A stretch of DNA of 64,000 nt from Mastigias papua (GCA_964019165.1 OZ025274.1:12696407-12760406), one strand, 5' to 3'. Counted from the stretch's first letter, positions 1 to 13,021 are shown. Made by a program: numbers and translations. Notes: generated by a model from the sequence alone, not told the origin.

Positions 1-3000
1 GTACTAAGCAGGAAATATTGTTTATTCTGAACGACTACCCAAAGATATGTATTCATATGTCTTTTACAAGGACCTTTTTACCCTAGGTCCATAAAAAGGA
101 GGTTCTTTTTATGCGGGTTTTTACTATACTGGTCACAAATCTGTTGGAAAACAGTTAATTAAACTTGACTAACCATCAATGCTACAATATTTGTTACCTT
201 CTTATATAAGTTCGCAAGCTTAATGAAAGGATGATATTCCTTCTAATCAACCACAATAGGCCACCTACTTACAGACACCAATATGACTTTTTCACAGCTC
301 TTGAGAAAAGCTTTAGGTAATATAATTAATACATGTGGCCTAAGGAAGATTTTAGCTATTCTTCTTTCTTCTACTGCAAAGCGTTACCGTTACAACCTCT
401 TCACAAAATTCACTTGATATGTACTACAGGACAAACACTGATAACAGCGATGATATGCAGAAGCTTCTTCTCATGCATAAATACTAGTACTACCATAAGT
501 ACCATTTATACTATATTAGTTCATTATTAATATATTTCATGCTATTCAGATCAGGTAATCTATAATCTAATTCCTATCTAGCTTAAAAATGCCTAAATCA
601 GACGCGCCGATGCCAACGACAAACTTACTTAGATTTGAATAAAGAATACCCCATTATTTGCACCTGCCCCTTACTATATGAAATCTAAAAACAATATAAG
701 TAACAAAGTTTGGTCTGGATGCTTCTGCTAATGCCATTTTTCATAAAAATTTCTTTCACCTACTCATCTGAACTGTTTACTTAGTGTCTTAGCAAAACTG
801 TGGTTGCCACCTCATCAAGGTTTGCAAAAATAATTTCGATGTGTCATGACAAGTAGACTCTCAATGTTCTTCCTCCTCGAAGGCTTAGTTAGTTTGCATG
901 TTATGATACACTAAAGTTTCTGACGTAAACAAATCGACATTTTCCCACTTAAACTTATGCAATAGTATCTGTATTCAATATTTTTTGTAAGAACGCTGAA
1001 GCCCGATTTACCAAACAAATGAGAACACTGCTAGAACATGCTGAGCTCAGATGAGGATTTCACACAAGCACTCAACTACGGTATCCTAAATACTTTTGGA
1101 CAACAAATTCTGCTGTTGCTGTTGCTAAATATCAGCATTCGGTGGTCTGTTTTCAAAGGCAGACTGTTTTCTTATCAGAAAACATGTGATTGCAAAATAT
1201 CATTCTTGAAATAAGAACAATTATAAGAGTATATTGAGACTAAAATTATAAAAAATAAAACATCGACCCTTGGCAAAATTTATCTAGGTTCTTACACACG
1301 TTTTATAAAGTTGCTTAAAAACGCAGTTCCCTATAAAAAAACAGTGAAAAATAGTGAAAAATAGTGAAAAAAGTGAAAAATAAAATAAGTGTGGTACGCT
1401 GCTTGATGCTCCCCAAAAAGCTTCCACGATACTTTACGAATGAACTCAATAAAATTCATGAGAACACAGCTTGATAAGGGCTGCTAATCGCAACTGCTTT
1501 TGCTGATTATGAGTATAGCAAAGATTTGGACATGGGACCGCCTGACAAACCAACCAACAAATAACAAATTCTGTTCAAGCTACTACTTCTCACCTGAATA
1601 ACAAGCTACTACAGCAAGTAAAACCAGTATATCCTCCATATCGTAAATATAGATTTTTCAAGAGCAAAGGGAATTTTCCATGCACGCTGATATTAGAAAG
1701 TGGCTTATAGAGAAGCAATGCTCGATTGCTCAAAAAGTTAAAGAATCTCATAAACGTACATTCAAAATTTCAGTATAAACACAAGCTCATCATCAAAATT
1801 TACATAATTTGTATAGGCCCCCCCCAGTCTTATACACGCATTCCAATTTTATTCTTGTCTAATGCCTGTCTACCTTTGCAACATCGTAGGGATGCTCAAT
1901 CTCAAATATTCTCGTTAAAAATACTTTGAAAAAGTTTCAGAACTAGAATCACGAAAGAGCTAAGAAAGTTTTCATACTAGGCCAAATGAACTTTACTGTA
2001 AAAACGTGTATGCAGTCATTTGCAGACTCCTTGTCTACTTATTACTGTGGTTTGTGCTAACAATACCTAATATGATGGGGCTAACATGCACAGACCTTAT
2101 GAAATGCTTCTCATGAGAAAGCCATGCCCAGCTTTTATCTAGAGACACCAGCATATCTAAAGTGCGAAGGTTTGACTAGTCATTGCGTTAAACAAGTAAC
2201 CTGCTTACCGACAACTTCGCTCCTGTTATAATGAATATACCCACCGGTTTTGTCGCAACGAGAAAAGTTTAACATTTTGGCAAAAGGTACTTAATCTGTT
2301 TGGAAAACAATTCAAGTCGATCTGATAACGTTTACAACTCCCTGCACATGTATATGAAGTGCTTACAAAGCAAATAGTGTTTGTCATTTATATGAAAGTG
2401 TCTGAAGATCAAGAGGTGAAAATTAGAAGGAAAAGTTAGCCTGTTTATCTGAGTACTATGTTGATCCAAATACTATATATTCAGCACTCGCTTGCTACAG
2501 TAGCGCAAGCGGAGCATAAACACAGTGATTTTTAAATACAAAACTTCAAATTGTGATCAAAAACATGAAAATTAGTGGCGGAAGAATTAGTAGGTGCTAT
2601 AGTTTTGAGATTTTCTTCAAGAAAGAAAAAGTGTTTGAACGTACATTACATTAAATTTCTTTTGGCAATTAGGTGTTTTCCTGGAAAAATTCCCGCGGAC
2701 TCAGCCAATAAACCCTAGTGGCCACTTAATAGTGGTCTTGTGATCATCTAATTTTTAGGCCATGCGGTAAAGAAAGGTGCTGTTTTCACGTTGAAGCTAA
2801 CAACACCTTTAAAAGAGGCAGTGGTTCAGATACCTTTCTATATCTTACGTTCGGTCCTATTCTAGGGTCAACTATCGCAAATGACACACCTTGTATCTCT
2901 TCACGATTCCGTCTCAAAAAAATGCCTATAGACACCTTGCTTAAGAACAAAACAAGGCCAAGAAGCCATTATTATTTCATGCTCTTGCTAATAGCAAACC

Positions 3001-4596
3001 TAAATCTTGCGCAAGAGGCCATCTAATAAAATGACAGAGGATGTTCCTTGAACCACAATGTATATACCTTGCAAGTTTCATATCAAAGGCTCAGAATACT
3101 GAACAAGGTCTGACTGTCGACCAAAAAGTTACAGCCTTATGTTTCCAACCATAAGTAGGCGACTTTGTTGACTAATTCACTACACCAAAGTTACTGACAA
3201 TGAGAGGAAAGAGAAAACAACAGCCAAGCCTACTCTAAAGTCCCAAATAGATGGGCGCGAGGGTTGAAATAACCGGGATGGGTGAACATTTTCTCTACTT
3301 GCTATATATATGGATGAGTTTCACAATTCAGTTCAACTGTAAACAAAATGAAAAGCACAATTTATCAAGTTACTTAATACTCGATCGAATTAGAGACACA
3401 AAAATAATAAATGGGAAGTCTGGAATAAGGATGTCCAAGGTGGATTTTTACAAAAAATTAATAAGCGGGGGTTCGTTTATTCGGGACTCAAGAGTATATT
3501 ATGAGAGGGTCCCGGTACCTAAGTTTACCTGTCTCAAAAACGACCATACTTCAGTTCAGTTCAGTTCTATTGATACTGATACATTCATTTGACTTATCCC
3601 TAATCCAAGCTGCCAGGCACCTCATCCAGTTTGTTCAGCAATCCAAGAACTACCACCGTCATGACTTAACTGTGGCGAGCAGGCAACTCTCACTCTACTA
3701 TATAATGTTCTGCCGTATTTGTCTATCGAAACAGGCGCGAATTTGTCACAAACGGTTGGCATACTAAATATGCTTCTCTCCTATGTAATCTAGTTAACTG
3801 GAAAGGAAGTCAAAAGGTATAAAATACAAAGAAAACAAACTTAGAAGGGTGCTACTAGAAAAGGTTGCTGCAGGCCAAATGCTGCAAGAATTATGCTACA
3901 TGAAGTGCAGGAGGAAAATAGCAGTAGCATTCTGAGCGCAGGAAGACGAAACAGACAAATAGGTGTGACATATGTTGGCTGAAGAATACTCTTACTACAG
4001 TGGTTAAAAGCCCTAGAGGTCTATAATATATAGCCAATCAGAAAGTGTCCGACATGTTCTGGCTGGACCTACTAAAACATTCCACTCACTACTAGTGAAG
4101 GGTTGAGCTGAGACAGTTAACAAATTGGCACCCACTTCACAGAACTGACTGATACTGTTTTAGTTTTCACAAATATATATCTGTACCTGTCTATATTTCT
4201 AATCAAGTAATAAAAATACCAAGGCACAAAATCTCCTTTGGGAGTGGTTTATTGGTTTGAAGACTATTTAGAGAAAAATTACTTGTTAATATGCGGTTCA
4301 TACTTGTTAACAACCATATACAATTAACTCAAGTAGTTGCGAACAAACCGGCCTTAGCCACGACTTTTAAATGAACTTCTATCGTGAACCTTCTTAGCAC
4401 ATCCATACACCGGCCTAGCTGGTCGCAAAGATGAAACGAAACGATGCTTAAGGTAGACAGGTTGATCTACAACCTTATCAAGCTGGTACAACTAAATCTG
4501 TACATCTTTGCAAACTATTCCCCACTGCCAATATCGGCCAATATAAGATCTGCAACGCTAACATCTTCTAACAAATGTGACAAGTGATTTACAAAC
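1..4596 (-). other. Intron of T-box A, downstream of its T-box exon
   Basis: No further T-box exon (the block beginning with the RMFP motif) could be found on the minus strand here, so the intron after the 4597-4852 exon appears to run off the left edge and exceed 4.5 kb. The stretch is AT-rich, with many stops in all frames. It holds a small (GTGAAAAATA)-type tandem near 1340-1382, an interspersed repeat copy at about 1815-2010, and a repeat fragment near 3450-3505 that resembles the end of the MITE at 49106-49484. The open frames near 3251-3767 look like chance. Confidence 0.5.
1815..2010 (+). repeat. Interspersed repeat family C copy
   Basis: Shares a series of blocks with copies near 39900-40080, 41280-42055, 59080-59220 (reverse) and 63800-63960 (reverse). 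These are a block reading like 'GCCTGTCTANCTNTGCAACA', an 'AAATCNTNAGAAAG' block, and a 'CTAAGAAAGTTTTCATACT' block followed by a terminus reading ACGTGTA. No coding capacity is visible. It is probably a non-autonomous DNA element. Boundaries are approximate. Confidence 0.5.
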
Positions 4597-4852
4597 CTCC
4601 CAGCTTTGGTTATAATCATCTCAGTTCCAGAGGCATGGAACTTATCCCAGATTTCTTTATTTTGAAGTGTAACTTTCACGTTTGGGTCTTTTATCTCACC
4701 ACAGAGAGGACTTTTTCCATCATCGACAACCTCGCTATTCACCATTCTTGCTTCGGTACTGACTGCAGCGCTCATCGTACTTGCAAGACTTCTTGAGTGT
4801 GACTTGTTCAAGCCTCTCTCGGATAGGTCAGGCGAACTCGCGTCTGGTATTT
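4597..4852 (-). CDS. T-box A, exon with N-terminal T-box segment
   Basis: Internal exon of a T-box transcription factor. The C-terminal part of its translation reads LQNKEIWDKFHASGTEMIIT and then KAG, with the next arginine codon split by a GT donor (AG|GTTTGT at 4597/4596). This is the first strand of the T-box DNA-binding domain and matches the family consensus for this block (LWxxFxxxGTEMIxTKAGRRMFP). The acceptor is the AG at 4854-4853 after a pyrimidine-containing tract (TTGGTTGTAG). The exon enters in phase 1 and leaves in phase 2. About 60 serine- and acid-rich residues precede the T-box, as in other T-box N-termini. The remainder of the domain lies beyond the left edge. IWDKFH resembles Tbx20 and Tbx15/18-type sequences, but subfamily is not decided by 25 residues. 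As a family it would act as a nuclear sequence-specific regulator of development. Confidence 0.85.
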
Positions 4853-5096
4853 CTACAACCAAGAATTCAAATACAAGTGATAAGTTGCGATACGTTGATC
4901 CCCAACAACACAATAAGCAACCGGTCACAAGCTGATTGCGCAGTAACCGAAATATGTTATTGCGCGCACGGCCAGGGCGCCAATAGAGATTATTTGTCTG
5001 GCAAATCTTTTCACAGTTCATAACTCTAAACTTTACTGTCGATGTCGGCATTTGAGATTAGTTACGTCACTCAGCAAGAAGTCAGTCAGAGTTTAC

Positions 5097-5148
5097 CTAG
5101 GTAATAAATAATCGAGACGTTGTTTGCCTCTTGCAGATAAACTGCCAT
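5097..5148 (-). CDS. Possible first coding exon of T-box A
   Basis: An ATG at 5148 opens 17 codons, MAVYLQEANNVSIIYYL, ending in phase 1 at a good donor (CTAG|GTAAAC). This is exactly the phase the exon at 4852 needs; joining them would make the next residue Glu. The NxVSIxxxL stretch is loosely similar to the eh1-like NAFSIAQLL in the first exon of T-box B, but lacks the key Phe. The intervening intron would be 244 bp. Only the phase match and the splice site support it. The alternative is an unspliced 5' extension or a more distant first exon. Confidence 0.3.
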
Positions 5149-5419
5149 TATCTTAAATGAAATTATCAGAGTATACGATCGAGGTCAATAAACCCCAATA
5201 CTGTTGCCTAATTAAAATTGACAAAAGGCCTCGTTTTCACTTCTCCTTAAACAATTCTCGAGGTAAAAGTACACAGGACAGTTTAGCTACTTGCTACATC
5301 AAAATCTCTCATTGAGTTTTGCCCGATATCATCGCTTCGGACCAAACGTAACGCAGGCGGTAAGTCTTGTCTGCGAACAAACCAGATCCCAAAAACGGAA
5401 AGAACCCAACAGAGCGGCC

Positions 5420-5668
5420 ATGGTAGGGGGAGGAAAGGCAACAATTCATTGGCGCCGCCACACGATTGAGCAAGAAGTAATTTGCAATTCGTTGCCAGAA
5501 GACACGAAGAGAACCTTGATCCGATACGAGTATTTAGTAGGACCGCTATGTTGTTGTTTCAAAGTAAGCACGAAGAGGCAGGAAAACAACGGGTTCTCTA
5601 CCACTTTTGTAATGGTTGTAGAATATCACAACCAATTCGATGCACCGGAAGAGAATGATCTTCAGTAA
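5420..5668 (+). CDS. Candidate small ORF, 82 aa, divergent to T-box A
   Basis: An ATG in a strong initiation context (GCGGCCATGG) opens 82 codons to a TAA. The local GC content is clearly higher than in the flanks. A donor-like AAA|GTAAGC occurs in frame at 5563, so it may instead be a first exon of about 48 codons. An upstream pair of a donor (GCG|GTAAGT at 5359) and an acceptor (CAACAG at 5412) would make a 53-bp 5' UTR intron. It lies 270 bp from the candidate start of T-box A and points the other way, which would fit a shared bidirectional promoter. The product is not recognised and no domain is visible. Confidence 0.3.
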   Translation: MVGGGKATIHWRRHTIEQEVICNSLPEDTKRTLIRYEYLVGPLCCCFKVSTKRQENNGFSTTFVMVVEYHNQFDAPEENDLQ

Positions 5669-5789
5669 ATAAGTCTTCCTGTCATAGTCTCGTAATCAAA
5701 AGCTTTCTATTTACAATAATCACAATGAATATATGCACAAATGATTGATAGGTCATGTGATTAATCCGCCTCGCGCTAATATGGGGATA

Positions 5790-6311
5790 CGCGCACTTTT
5801 TTTTATAAGAAGTAGGTTTTAAGAAACGTTAGGCTCAATTCTTCGAAAGTTAACAAACAACCCTACCCAAATGGAATAAAGCTAAGAAACATTTACACAA
5901 TTACGTCAAATGAGCGTCTTGAATTTGTTAGCGAGGATAGCAAATTTGTTTCAGCTGAGAGGCTGTTCCATAATTCTGCACCTCTGTAAGAGAATGATAT
6001 TGGCCAGTTTGAGGTATTTTTCTGTGAGTGGAGTGGTGAGAATTTCTGGAAAAAATTACTTACAAGTTGTGTGGAGCAAGGTTGTTGAGAGACTTAATAC
6101 ACCACTGTTTATCATTCTTCGAATTAGCACATTAAAATTAGTTTATCTGTGAATGTGAATGAACTGGTTACTTTACCTTGGAAGCACATTTATTCCTCAC
6201 CTAACATCATTAAGAAACATGTAAGAAACTTTTGATAGCAAAATGTCAAGAAAATTTAAGAAACTGCCTACCAGCACCGGACCTTAGTTTCTTATAAAAA
6301 CAAACCGTGTA
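5790..6311. mobile_element. MITE, family A (ACACGC...TTATAAG ends)
   Basis: The left end reads CGCACTTTTTTTTATAAGAA and the right end reads CTTATAAAAACAAACCGTGT, an inverted pair. The interior has repeated AAGAAAC and TTAAGAAAC words and no coding capacity. Members of this family recur throughout the window. Termini are approximate and no clear target duplication is seen. Confidence 0.55.
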
Positions 6312-6697
6312 AACCCAAGCAAACGTCCCAAAATCCCAAAATTTTTTTAAAGTCTCCCTTCTAGCACCCGAGAGCGCGAATTTGTCACAATATTATCGAT
6401 ATTACATTCGCTGCGGTTGGTTCTCTTGCATAAAATTTTCAATTTTGTCTAAGAATCTATACAAAAACATGCTTTCAACTTAGAGTTGCTGGACAAGCAA
6501 AGAGAAGCAACAACTTTTAGTTGGGCCGGCACTGCTTCTCCGTGTCACCTCCCCCCTTTAGTTTTGTGCCTATTTCATAGATCGAATTTGCCAAAGCAGA
6601 CTAAAGCATTGAGTATTGCCTATCATTTGTAAATCTAGAAGATCGAACGATTCCTCCTACCACAATGTCCATCTGTGTATAGATAAATCCTGAAATG

Positions 6698-7076
6698 CAC
6701 TCTTTTCTCTTTATAAGAACCAGTAAAATAGAGGTTCAGGCTGGCTGTTCTTAATTTTTCCAAAATTTTGAGGCTGGATATTCTTAAAAATTGCTCGTAA
6801 ATAATTCGAGTGTAGGCAATTTGGACATAAGACAATATTGGCCTATTCTATACATGTGAGGTGACTTCATAAAACTTAATTTTACTCAAAACTTAAACAA
6901 ATACGCAGAAGTGACAAAGCTGTCACTTCTCTTTAGGCTAACAACGAAATGACACTTAACTTATGCATCGTTCTCCAAAAATACATTTTACGGCGGCGCT
7001 TCAGCCTTAGCTTGTTCTTAATTTGTTCTTAATTTCCCATCATGTCTGAGGCTCATGTTCTTATAAAATTGTTCGT
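6698..7076. mobile_element. MITE, family B (CACTCTTTT...TTATAAGAA)
   Basis: Starts with CACTCTTTTCTCTTTATAAG and continues with GGTTCAGGCTGGCTGTTCTT and a TTTTCCAAAATTTTGAGGCTG-like block. These same blocks occur in reverse just outside the right end of the Kolobok-like element (28665-28745). The right end near 7060-7076 (TTCTTATAAAATTG) is degraded. Confidence 0.55.
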
Positions 7077-7810
7077 ATTAAAAGAAAGATTACATATACA
7101 CGGAAAAGGCATTCTGAAGTTTGAAAATAACGCAAGGAATAAAAAGAGCACACATAAAAAAATTTGATAAAAGCAGGATTATAGCTCTCTTTATTTGATC
7201 GACAAGCCCACTGGTCTTCAATATTAATTTTACATGCACCGTTATTAGAAAAAGTTGCTTTTAGCCCTAGTATTGGAACCGTTCTAGTTTTTTAATTTCG
7301 GTACCACTAGCTTACCAGAGTTTCTTAGCAAATCTGTTGAGCTTGTGTAACATTTCGGGGTTATAAAAGGGACACAGGCACTACACGCAAATATTACTGG
7401 AGACTGGAGTAAATAGACTAGCACGGAAAGTATGCATGAATTACATGAAATGAAGATGGTCTTGTGTGAGCAACTTTCTTAGGTCTCAGCAACCTAGTTT
7501 TGAACTTTCTAAACTTTGTTATAAATGACTTTTAATAAGAAAATGTGTATTTCAACAATTCAAGCAGTAGAAAGGAACTGTTTGTTAGCTAAAAACTTAA
7601 TTAAAGGTATCGATTTAGATTTTAAATGCACTATGTCCTTCTAAGCAGTGCAACGTTTGTGGATCAAGTCACGAATGTCATGCACGTTCATGGAGCTGCA
7701 TAGGTCCCGCAAGTCAAGCCTAACTTTTCATGAAAATTAGCATTGAAAAACAAGCTAGCTTATGATATCACAATACTTGAAATAAACACATTGAATGGAT
7801 GCTTAGAACA

Positions 7811-8125
7811 ACCGTAAACCCTCGAATTGGCCTCCCCATCGAAAAAGCCCCCCCCCTAGAATAAGCTTCCATGCTAAAACTTTTTATTGGTAATAAGCCT
7901 CCCTACAACAAGCCCCCACCCCCATATTATGATGAAGACTTTGATAAAGACTAATGCAATTTAGAGTGGTCGTGTACTATTATGGAGAAAAGGAGCTTCT
8001 TCATGAGCATTTTATGCGACATATGTCAAATAATTTATAAGCACCTGCCCCCCCCCTAATACGTCCCATCCAAAAAGTATTAGAAATAAATAAGCCTCCA
8101 GGGGCTAATTCGAGGATTTACGGTA
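7811..8125. mobile_element. MITE with ACCGTAAA-CCTCGAATT ends
   Basis: Left end ACCGTAAACCCTCGAATTGG; right end, read in reverse complement, ACCGTAAATCCTCGAATTAG. The ends are followed by C-rich tracts (GCCCCCC) and repeated AATAAGCC words. It is non-coding, about 315 bp long, with roughly 18-bp inverted ends and one mismatch among them. Related copies lie at 11039-11284, 54621-54645 (an end only) and probably 60570-60790. Confidence 0.7.
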
Positions 8126-11038
8126 AGTATCATAAGCTTAGCTACCCCTTCTATTACCTGTCTATTTACTGAAGATAAGCGCTTTTTATATAAACACAAT
8201 TTTGCCCAATACTGAAATTTCCAGAGTCCAGAAGAAGTTCTAGCCTTCTTCATCATAAACCTTCCTCTTTTACGACAATCAAAAACTAGCCGAAGTTCTC
8301 GAACTCTGCATTGTGTATGTCTCGAAAAGTTTTTACTGTAGACGGACTATGCCTTCCACAGTCGACGTCATATGTAATGAACGTTTTACTGAAACTGGAT
8401 TGTTGATACAAATCTCACTCAAATCTGACATAGAAAGAAAAAAATCTCGTGGAGAGTAAATTCAGACGTATCTAAACCTATGGCTGGTAACAATAAGATT
8501 TAAGGGGACTTAAAGAGGTTCGTTCAAACTAAAGTATAGTAATAGACCGCGTATAAGAACCAGGTTTCAAGAACCTGATAGGGTAAAATTTTCATTTCAA
8601 GTCTCCTGCACATAAGAACCTATTTGCACTAAAATTTATACTAATTTCCAATCAATAGGGTTTCTGTAAAAGTGTATTGGTAGATATTGCTGGATTAGGA
8701 CAATCAGCTATTTGAAAGTAACTTAGCTTTTTAACTCTCAAGCTTAATGTATAGGATATTCGTAATATATGTAGAATATTAAGATAGAAGTGATATAAAA
8801 ATAGGAGAGCATATTTTAAGGACCATGGTAGACCAAATTTACTTTAAGTACCATTTGCATAAGAACCCATCTAAGCTAAATTGAAAAATTCAAGTTCTTA
8901 TGCGCGGCCTATTGCTGTACTTTACCTACTTCTGTCAATTAGTTATTTTTTGTTGTTTCTAATGTCTCTCATTTGATGCTGATCTGAGTCCAGATCTATA
9001 AAAGAGCTTTAGTATGGTTAAATATATGCTTAGTTTAAACTTTCAACACAAACCATAGCGCTGTACACGGGATGTCAGAGGCCAGAGACACAAGGAGCAT
9101 TTACCTCTATTATTATTGAGAAAAGCAATGGAAATGCCCTTTTGTCCTAAAAGACGATCTTGCGGGAAAATGCTTCTATTTTTCACTAACTGCAGCCTTG
9201 GAAATACTTCCGACTGACGTTCGTGAGTGTAAACGCGATGACCGAAAGGTAAAATTGTCAATATGGAACGAGATGATTCGATGAAATATCATTACATTCG
9301 ACCTATAAGAACCATGGATAAAACTTGTATTGGCAAGAATACAAGGTAGTCAAAGCAAGATCTGACCTCTTTGTACTTTCCGATACATTTCAAAACAAAA
9401 GGTACTCACAAAACCTTCGTTCAAATTTAAAGAATTAGCAACTTGAGACTTTCATGACTAATAAAAACTACACCTGATATCTATAACATAATTGTCATAA
9501 ATAAGAATAACATTCATACATTCTTTTAAACTCTTTTAATAAATTCAGTATATATAAAGTGCATAAATCTACTAAACTTACTAAAACATATTCACCTTTC
9601 TATTCATTCCTTCATTCCTTCAGATCATACTTTTTTGCCTCGTTTTCAACAAGTTGTATGCTTATATGTGTGTTCTTTACTTTATCAGAAAGACGAGTTT
9701 TAAATGTCCTCCAGAAATCCTACTCATTCTCCCTGAAGTCAAGATTCCTGTAGACATCTCTTTTTGCTTTCCTATTCACACTATTTCATTCTGCATGCTA
9801 CTGCATTTCATAAAAAATAAAAGAAACTAAAGTTATCAAAATCAAGAATTTTTCACAACAGATTTATGATGTATCTGGATTTGTGCGCCTCGTTGTAAAA
9901 TGTCAACTTCTCACAAGAACAGGATACATGGTTTAAAATTTTTCACATTATAAACTGGTTGCACAGCTACCTTTTGTGCTCAGATGCCCCTCCTAGTATC
10001 GGGCGTGGTCTAAACAAAACTTTGATAAGGCTGCATTTTCTATGATTTTCAGCAAATTTCAGGAGCACCCATACTTTATGGCAAACTGGTGGATCAATTA
10101 TCCACATGGTAGCAATAACTGAAAGAACATTTGTAGTTGTATTGTAATACGACACTGTTCTATTTGTCAGGTTCGAATATTAGCAATACCCTGAAGACAG
10201 AGAACAGAGTTTATCCCTTCTTCGAAAACTAGAAGGGGATTAGCTTCCAGGTCCGCTTCATTTACAGTCCTGATTGTCAATAAATTACTATAAATTACTA
10301 CTAACTTATATGGCTTAAAAAATTATGAAGAAGCATACCGCTCCTGTTTCAACATTCATGCCCTGCGAAGTATAAGGGCTGGCTAGGGCCTAGCTTTTTA
10401 CCCCCCCCCCCCTTCTGTTCTACATTTCTACTATCAAGTGCTTTGAGCACTGACTACGATCCTAAAAGCTGGTCATTAGCATTTATGACTTTGTTCAATA
10501 TACCCAGCCCTTCCAATTTCAAATTTACTCCGCCCAGTTTAACTAAATTTTCTACTTATTGCAGTCGTACACCATACTATAATCGCGGAATATTGCCCCC
10601 AACTTGCTGTATTCCTTCCAAACAAGTCTAAATAAAACTAAAAGATTAATATTGGATTATCTCCTATGATCCATATACACTGTTGTATCCATTTTCATTT
10701 CCCTACGACTATCTATTGATCTGAAATTATAAGCGGAATCTTACATCTCTCCCCAGCACTCAGGGTTCAGTCACCTCGGAGATAAAAAGCAACGCAAATT
10801 TCACGCTCTGGAATGTCTTTCTCTTTACTATATGCCCTAATTGAGAATTGGTTAGTAATCGTGACGCCATAGGTTTCATCCTTGGTCATAATCGATATCG
10901 AATTACTACCCTTTCATAAAACAAACGACAAAAAGACAAAAAGTCGTCAGTATAAGTATGGCAGTCCAAAAACTATAACAAAACTATTGAATGACAAAAC
11001 TATCTACCTGCTAGAAAGGGAGGTTCGTCCACAAGACT

Positions 11039-11284
11039 GTCTTTTAAACTCGAATTGCTCCATCCAAAAATCCCCCTTGAAAAGTCCCCACAAAAGAGGA
11101 GAATGGAGACTTTAATATGGACTGGTGTTTAATTTTGGACTGTTCTTTTAATAATTTGCGGAAAACGAGCTTTTGACTATTGTTAGCCTTCCCTTGAATA
11201 AGCTCTCCCCTCGAAAAAGCCCTAGCCGAAAAAGCATCAAAAGTAAATAAGCCCCCAAGGGGGCTAATTCGGGTATTTGTGGTA
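11039..11284. mobile_element. MITE, second copy of the ACCGTAAA/CTCGAATT family
   Basis: Left end TTTTAAACTCGAATTGCTCC and right end GGGGGCTAATTCGGGTATTT correspond to the ends of the 7811-8125 copy. The interior again has AATAAGC and CCCC words. The right end is GTGGTAT rather than ACGGTA, so this copy is older. Confidence 0.55.
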
Positions 11285-11740
11285 TCTAAGAGCTTCAACC
11301 CAATCACATTTTAAATTGCTCAACGTCTTGGTCCAATGCAACAATCGTTGATAAATTACTAGCCCAGTTTTGGCCGCTTTCTAACAACGTAAGTGGGCCT
11401 CGTTCCCTTAGTCAACCTGCCACAGAGGCTTCCCTTTAGGAATTTTGCTTTTGACTTGTTTAGTTCTGTTAGGTTTTACCATTGATTTAGTTAATCTTGA
11501 CTTAATATACTTTATTGTTGCAGAATTTGAATTAAATAGAGTCTAAGAATGGAATGCAAGACACAAATGGAACGCAAGACACCACAACACAGGTAAACAC
11601 ACTTAATGTGAGCTAGAGACGATCTGAATACTGTATGATATCTCAGATTGCAATATATGACAACATATTGCAACACATAATGTTGCAACAAAGTACAATA
11701 CGATACAATAGGATACAATACGATGCAACATGAGACAGCA

Positions 11741-12530
11741 CATATGCTTTTCATAAGGAACCATTTCGTAAGTAATGGACATGTAGAAAGCCAAAAACTT
11801 TAAGGATATTGTAGTACTAAAGACAAAATTATTAAGGAGCTTTTCAGTTTCAAACCATTTTACTACTGCAAAAAATCCCAAAGTTAGGAAGCCAGTTCCA
11901 TCATCTGCAGTCAAATTCGCATGGATTGTGTGCATTGAATGTAGCAACGTTCGTAGACGGATTTCTCTGAGACTTCAGAATCCTGTTGTAACACGTAGCA
12001 CATACAATTGTTTCTTTCTTCTGCACTATTTTCAGGGCTCCAGATGTGCAGTTAAAATCACCGAACTATCGAGGAGTTTTAGCTCTGCAAGGTGGCCAAA
12101 TAGGCTCAAAAATAATCCGGATTCTCTATTCGCATTTTCTTTTATAGGCAAATGCTTTGTAAGCAAGATACTGCAGCACTTAGTTCGGCAAAAACGTAGG
12201 AATTTTCTAATACTAACTTAGAAACTGATAAGGAATGTTAGTATTTAAATTAAAAAAGATGAAGTTTTCCTAAGTTGAGCCTTCACATGTATAAACAGGC
12301 TCAACAGTAATTATATTAAATGTTCTTCAATTATTCATTTTTCATATTTACTCGTCATCTGACACCTTAATGACACTATATATGCTTGTCTCTAATTATA
12401 TTCTATATAAACGAATATCAAAAAGTGAAGGAAATGCTAAGGAAATTTGAGTAATAAGATTTGGTCCCCAGATAAGAAACTTCCAGTTCTGAGCTTTAGC
12501 TGAACTTGCTTATAAAACTAAATGCGTGTA
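11741..12530. mobile_element. MITE, family A, long copy
   Basis: Left end CATATGCTTTTCATAAGGAA followed by CCATTTCGTAAGTAATGGAC; right end GCTTATAAAACTAAATGCGT. The left interior (GTAGAAAGCCAAAAACTTTA) closely parallels the 21558-22016 copy. Its greater length may reflect a nested insertion or a mis-paired right end. Confidence 0.45.
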
Positions 12531-12845
12531 TCACAAAAACATGTAATACAATTCATTACAATGCGAAAAATACATTTCGATACAATGTAGTGCAATACAA
12601 TCATTATATGGTGCAATGACAACGAAATGATACAACTTACTAAAATCAACATGGTACAATACAGTACAACATTAAACAGTGCAACAAAACAAAAATGAAT
12701 AAGGACTATACATGAAGTGAAATTCTATGTTCTACATTACAATAAACTACATGAAATATTAATATTTAGCAATGTCTCTTATCTATTGCAATTGTACATA
12801 ATAACGGTGAAGCATCATAACTATCTTCTCTGGCACGCTAAAGTA

Positions 12846-13021
12846 CTATAATTTATCGTACAAATATTCCTCCAGATACTCGACTGTTGTTGTATCCAAT
12901 TTAGTCTTACGTCGGGAACGCAACAAGTTAACCATTACATTCACATATTGAACCACGTTCCAGTTCATAACTATTGTAGATATTAACTTTCGTATTTCTT
13001 TCACTTTTCGTGTTAAGAAGT
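12846..13021 (-). CDS. Candidate terminal exon, unknown product
   Basis: A phase-1 acceptor (GTATTGATAG at 13022) is followed by 57 codons to a TAG. The frame is rich in charged residues with a plausible C-terminus (TTTVEYLEEYLYDKL) and would be lysine- and arginine-rich in the middle. No partner exon, poly(A) signal or homology is recognised. It could be chance in an AT-rich region. Confidence 0.2.

Larger units (their letters stand above)
5669..12845. other. Repeat-rich intergenic block
   Basis: No gene is supported here. Short open frames (for example 9043-9261, 9559-9753, 9967-10155 and 10443-10631) lack splice context, codon structure or a recognisable product. The block holds the MITEs listed separately, a 12-base C run at 10401-10412, and 10-bp (GATACAATAC-type) tandem words at 11690-11730 with related words at 12540-12670. 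Confidence 0.5.

Noticed and set aside
5039..5051. ATG at 5051 as the start of T-box A, read unspliced into the T-box exon
   Set aside because: The frame is open, but the 66 residues before 4852 are cysteine-rich and unlike a T-box N-terminus. A good acceptor at 4853 in the same phase as in T-box B is the better explanation.
11603..11947. 114-codon minus-strand frame
   Set aside because: It overlaps (GATACAATAC)-type tandem repeats and the left end of a MITE; its composition reflects the repeats.
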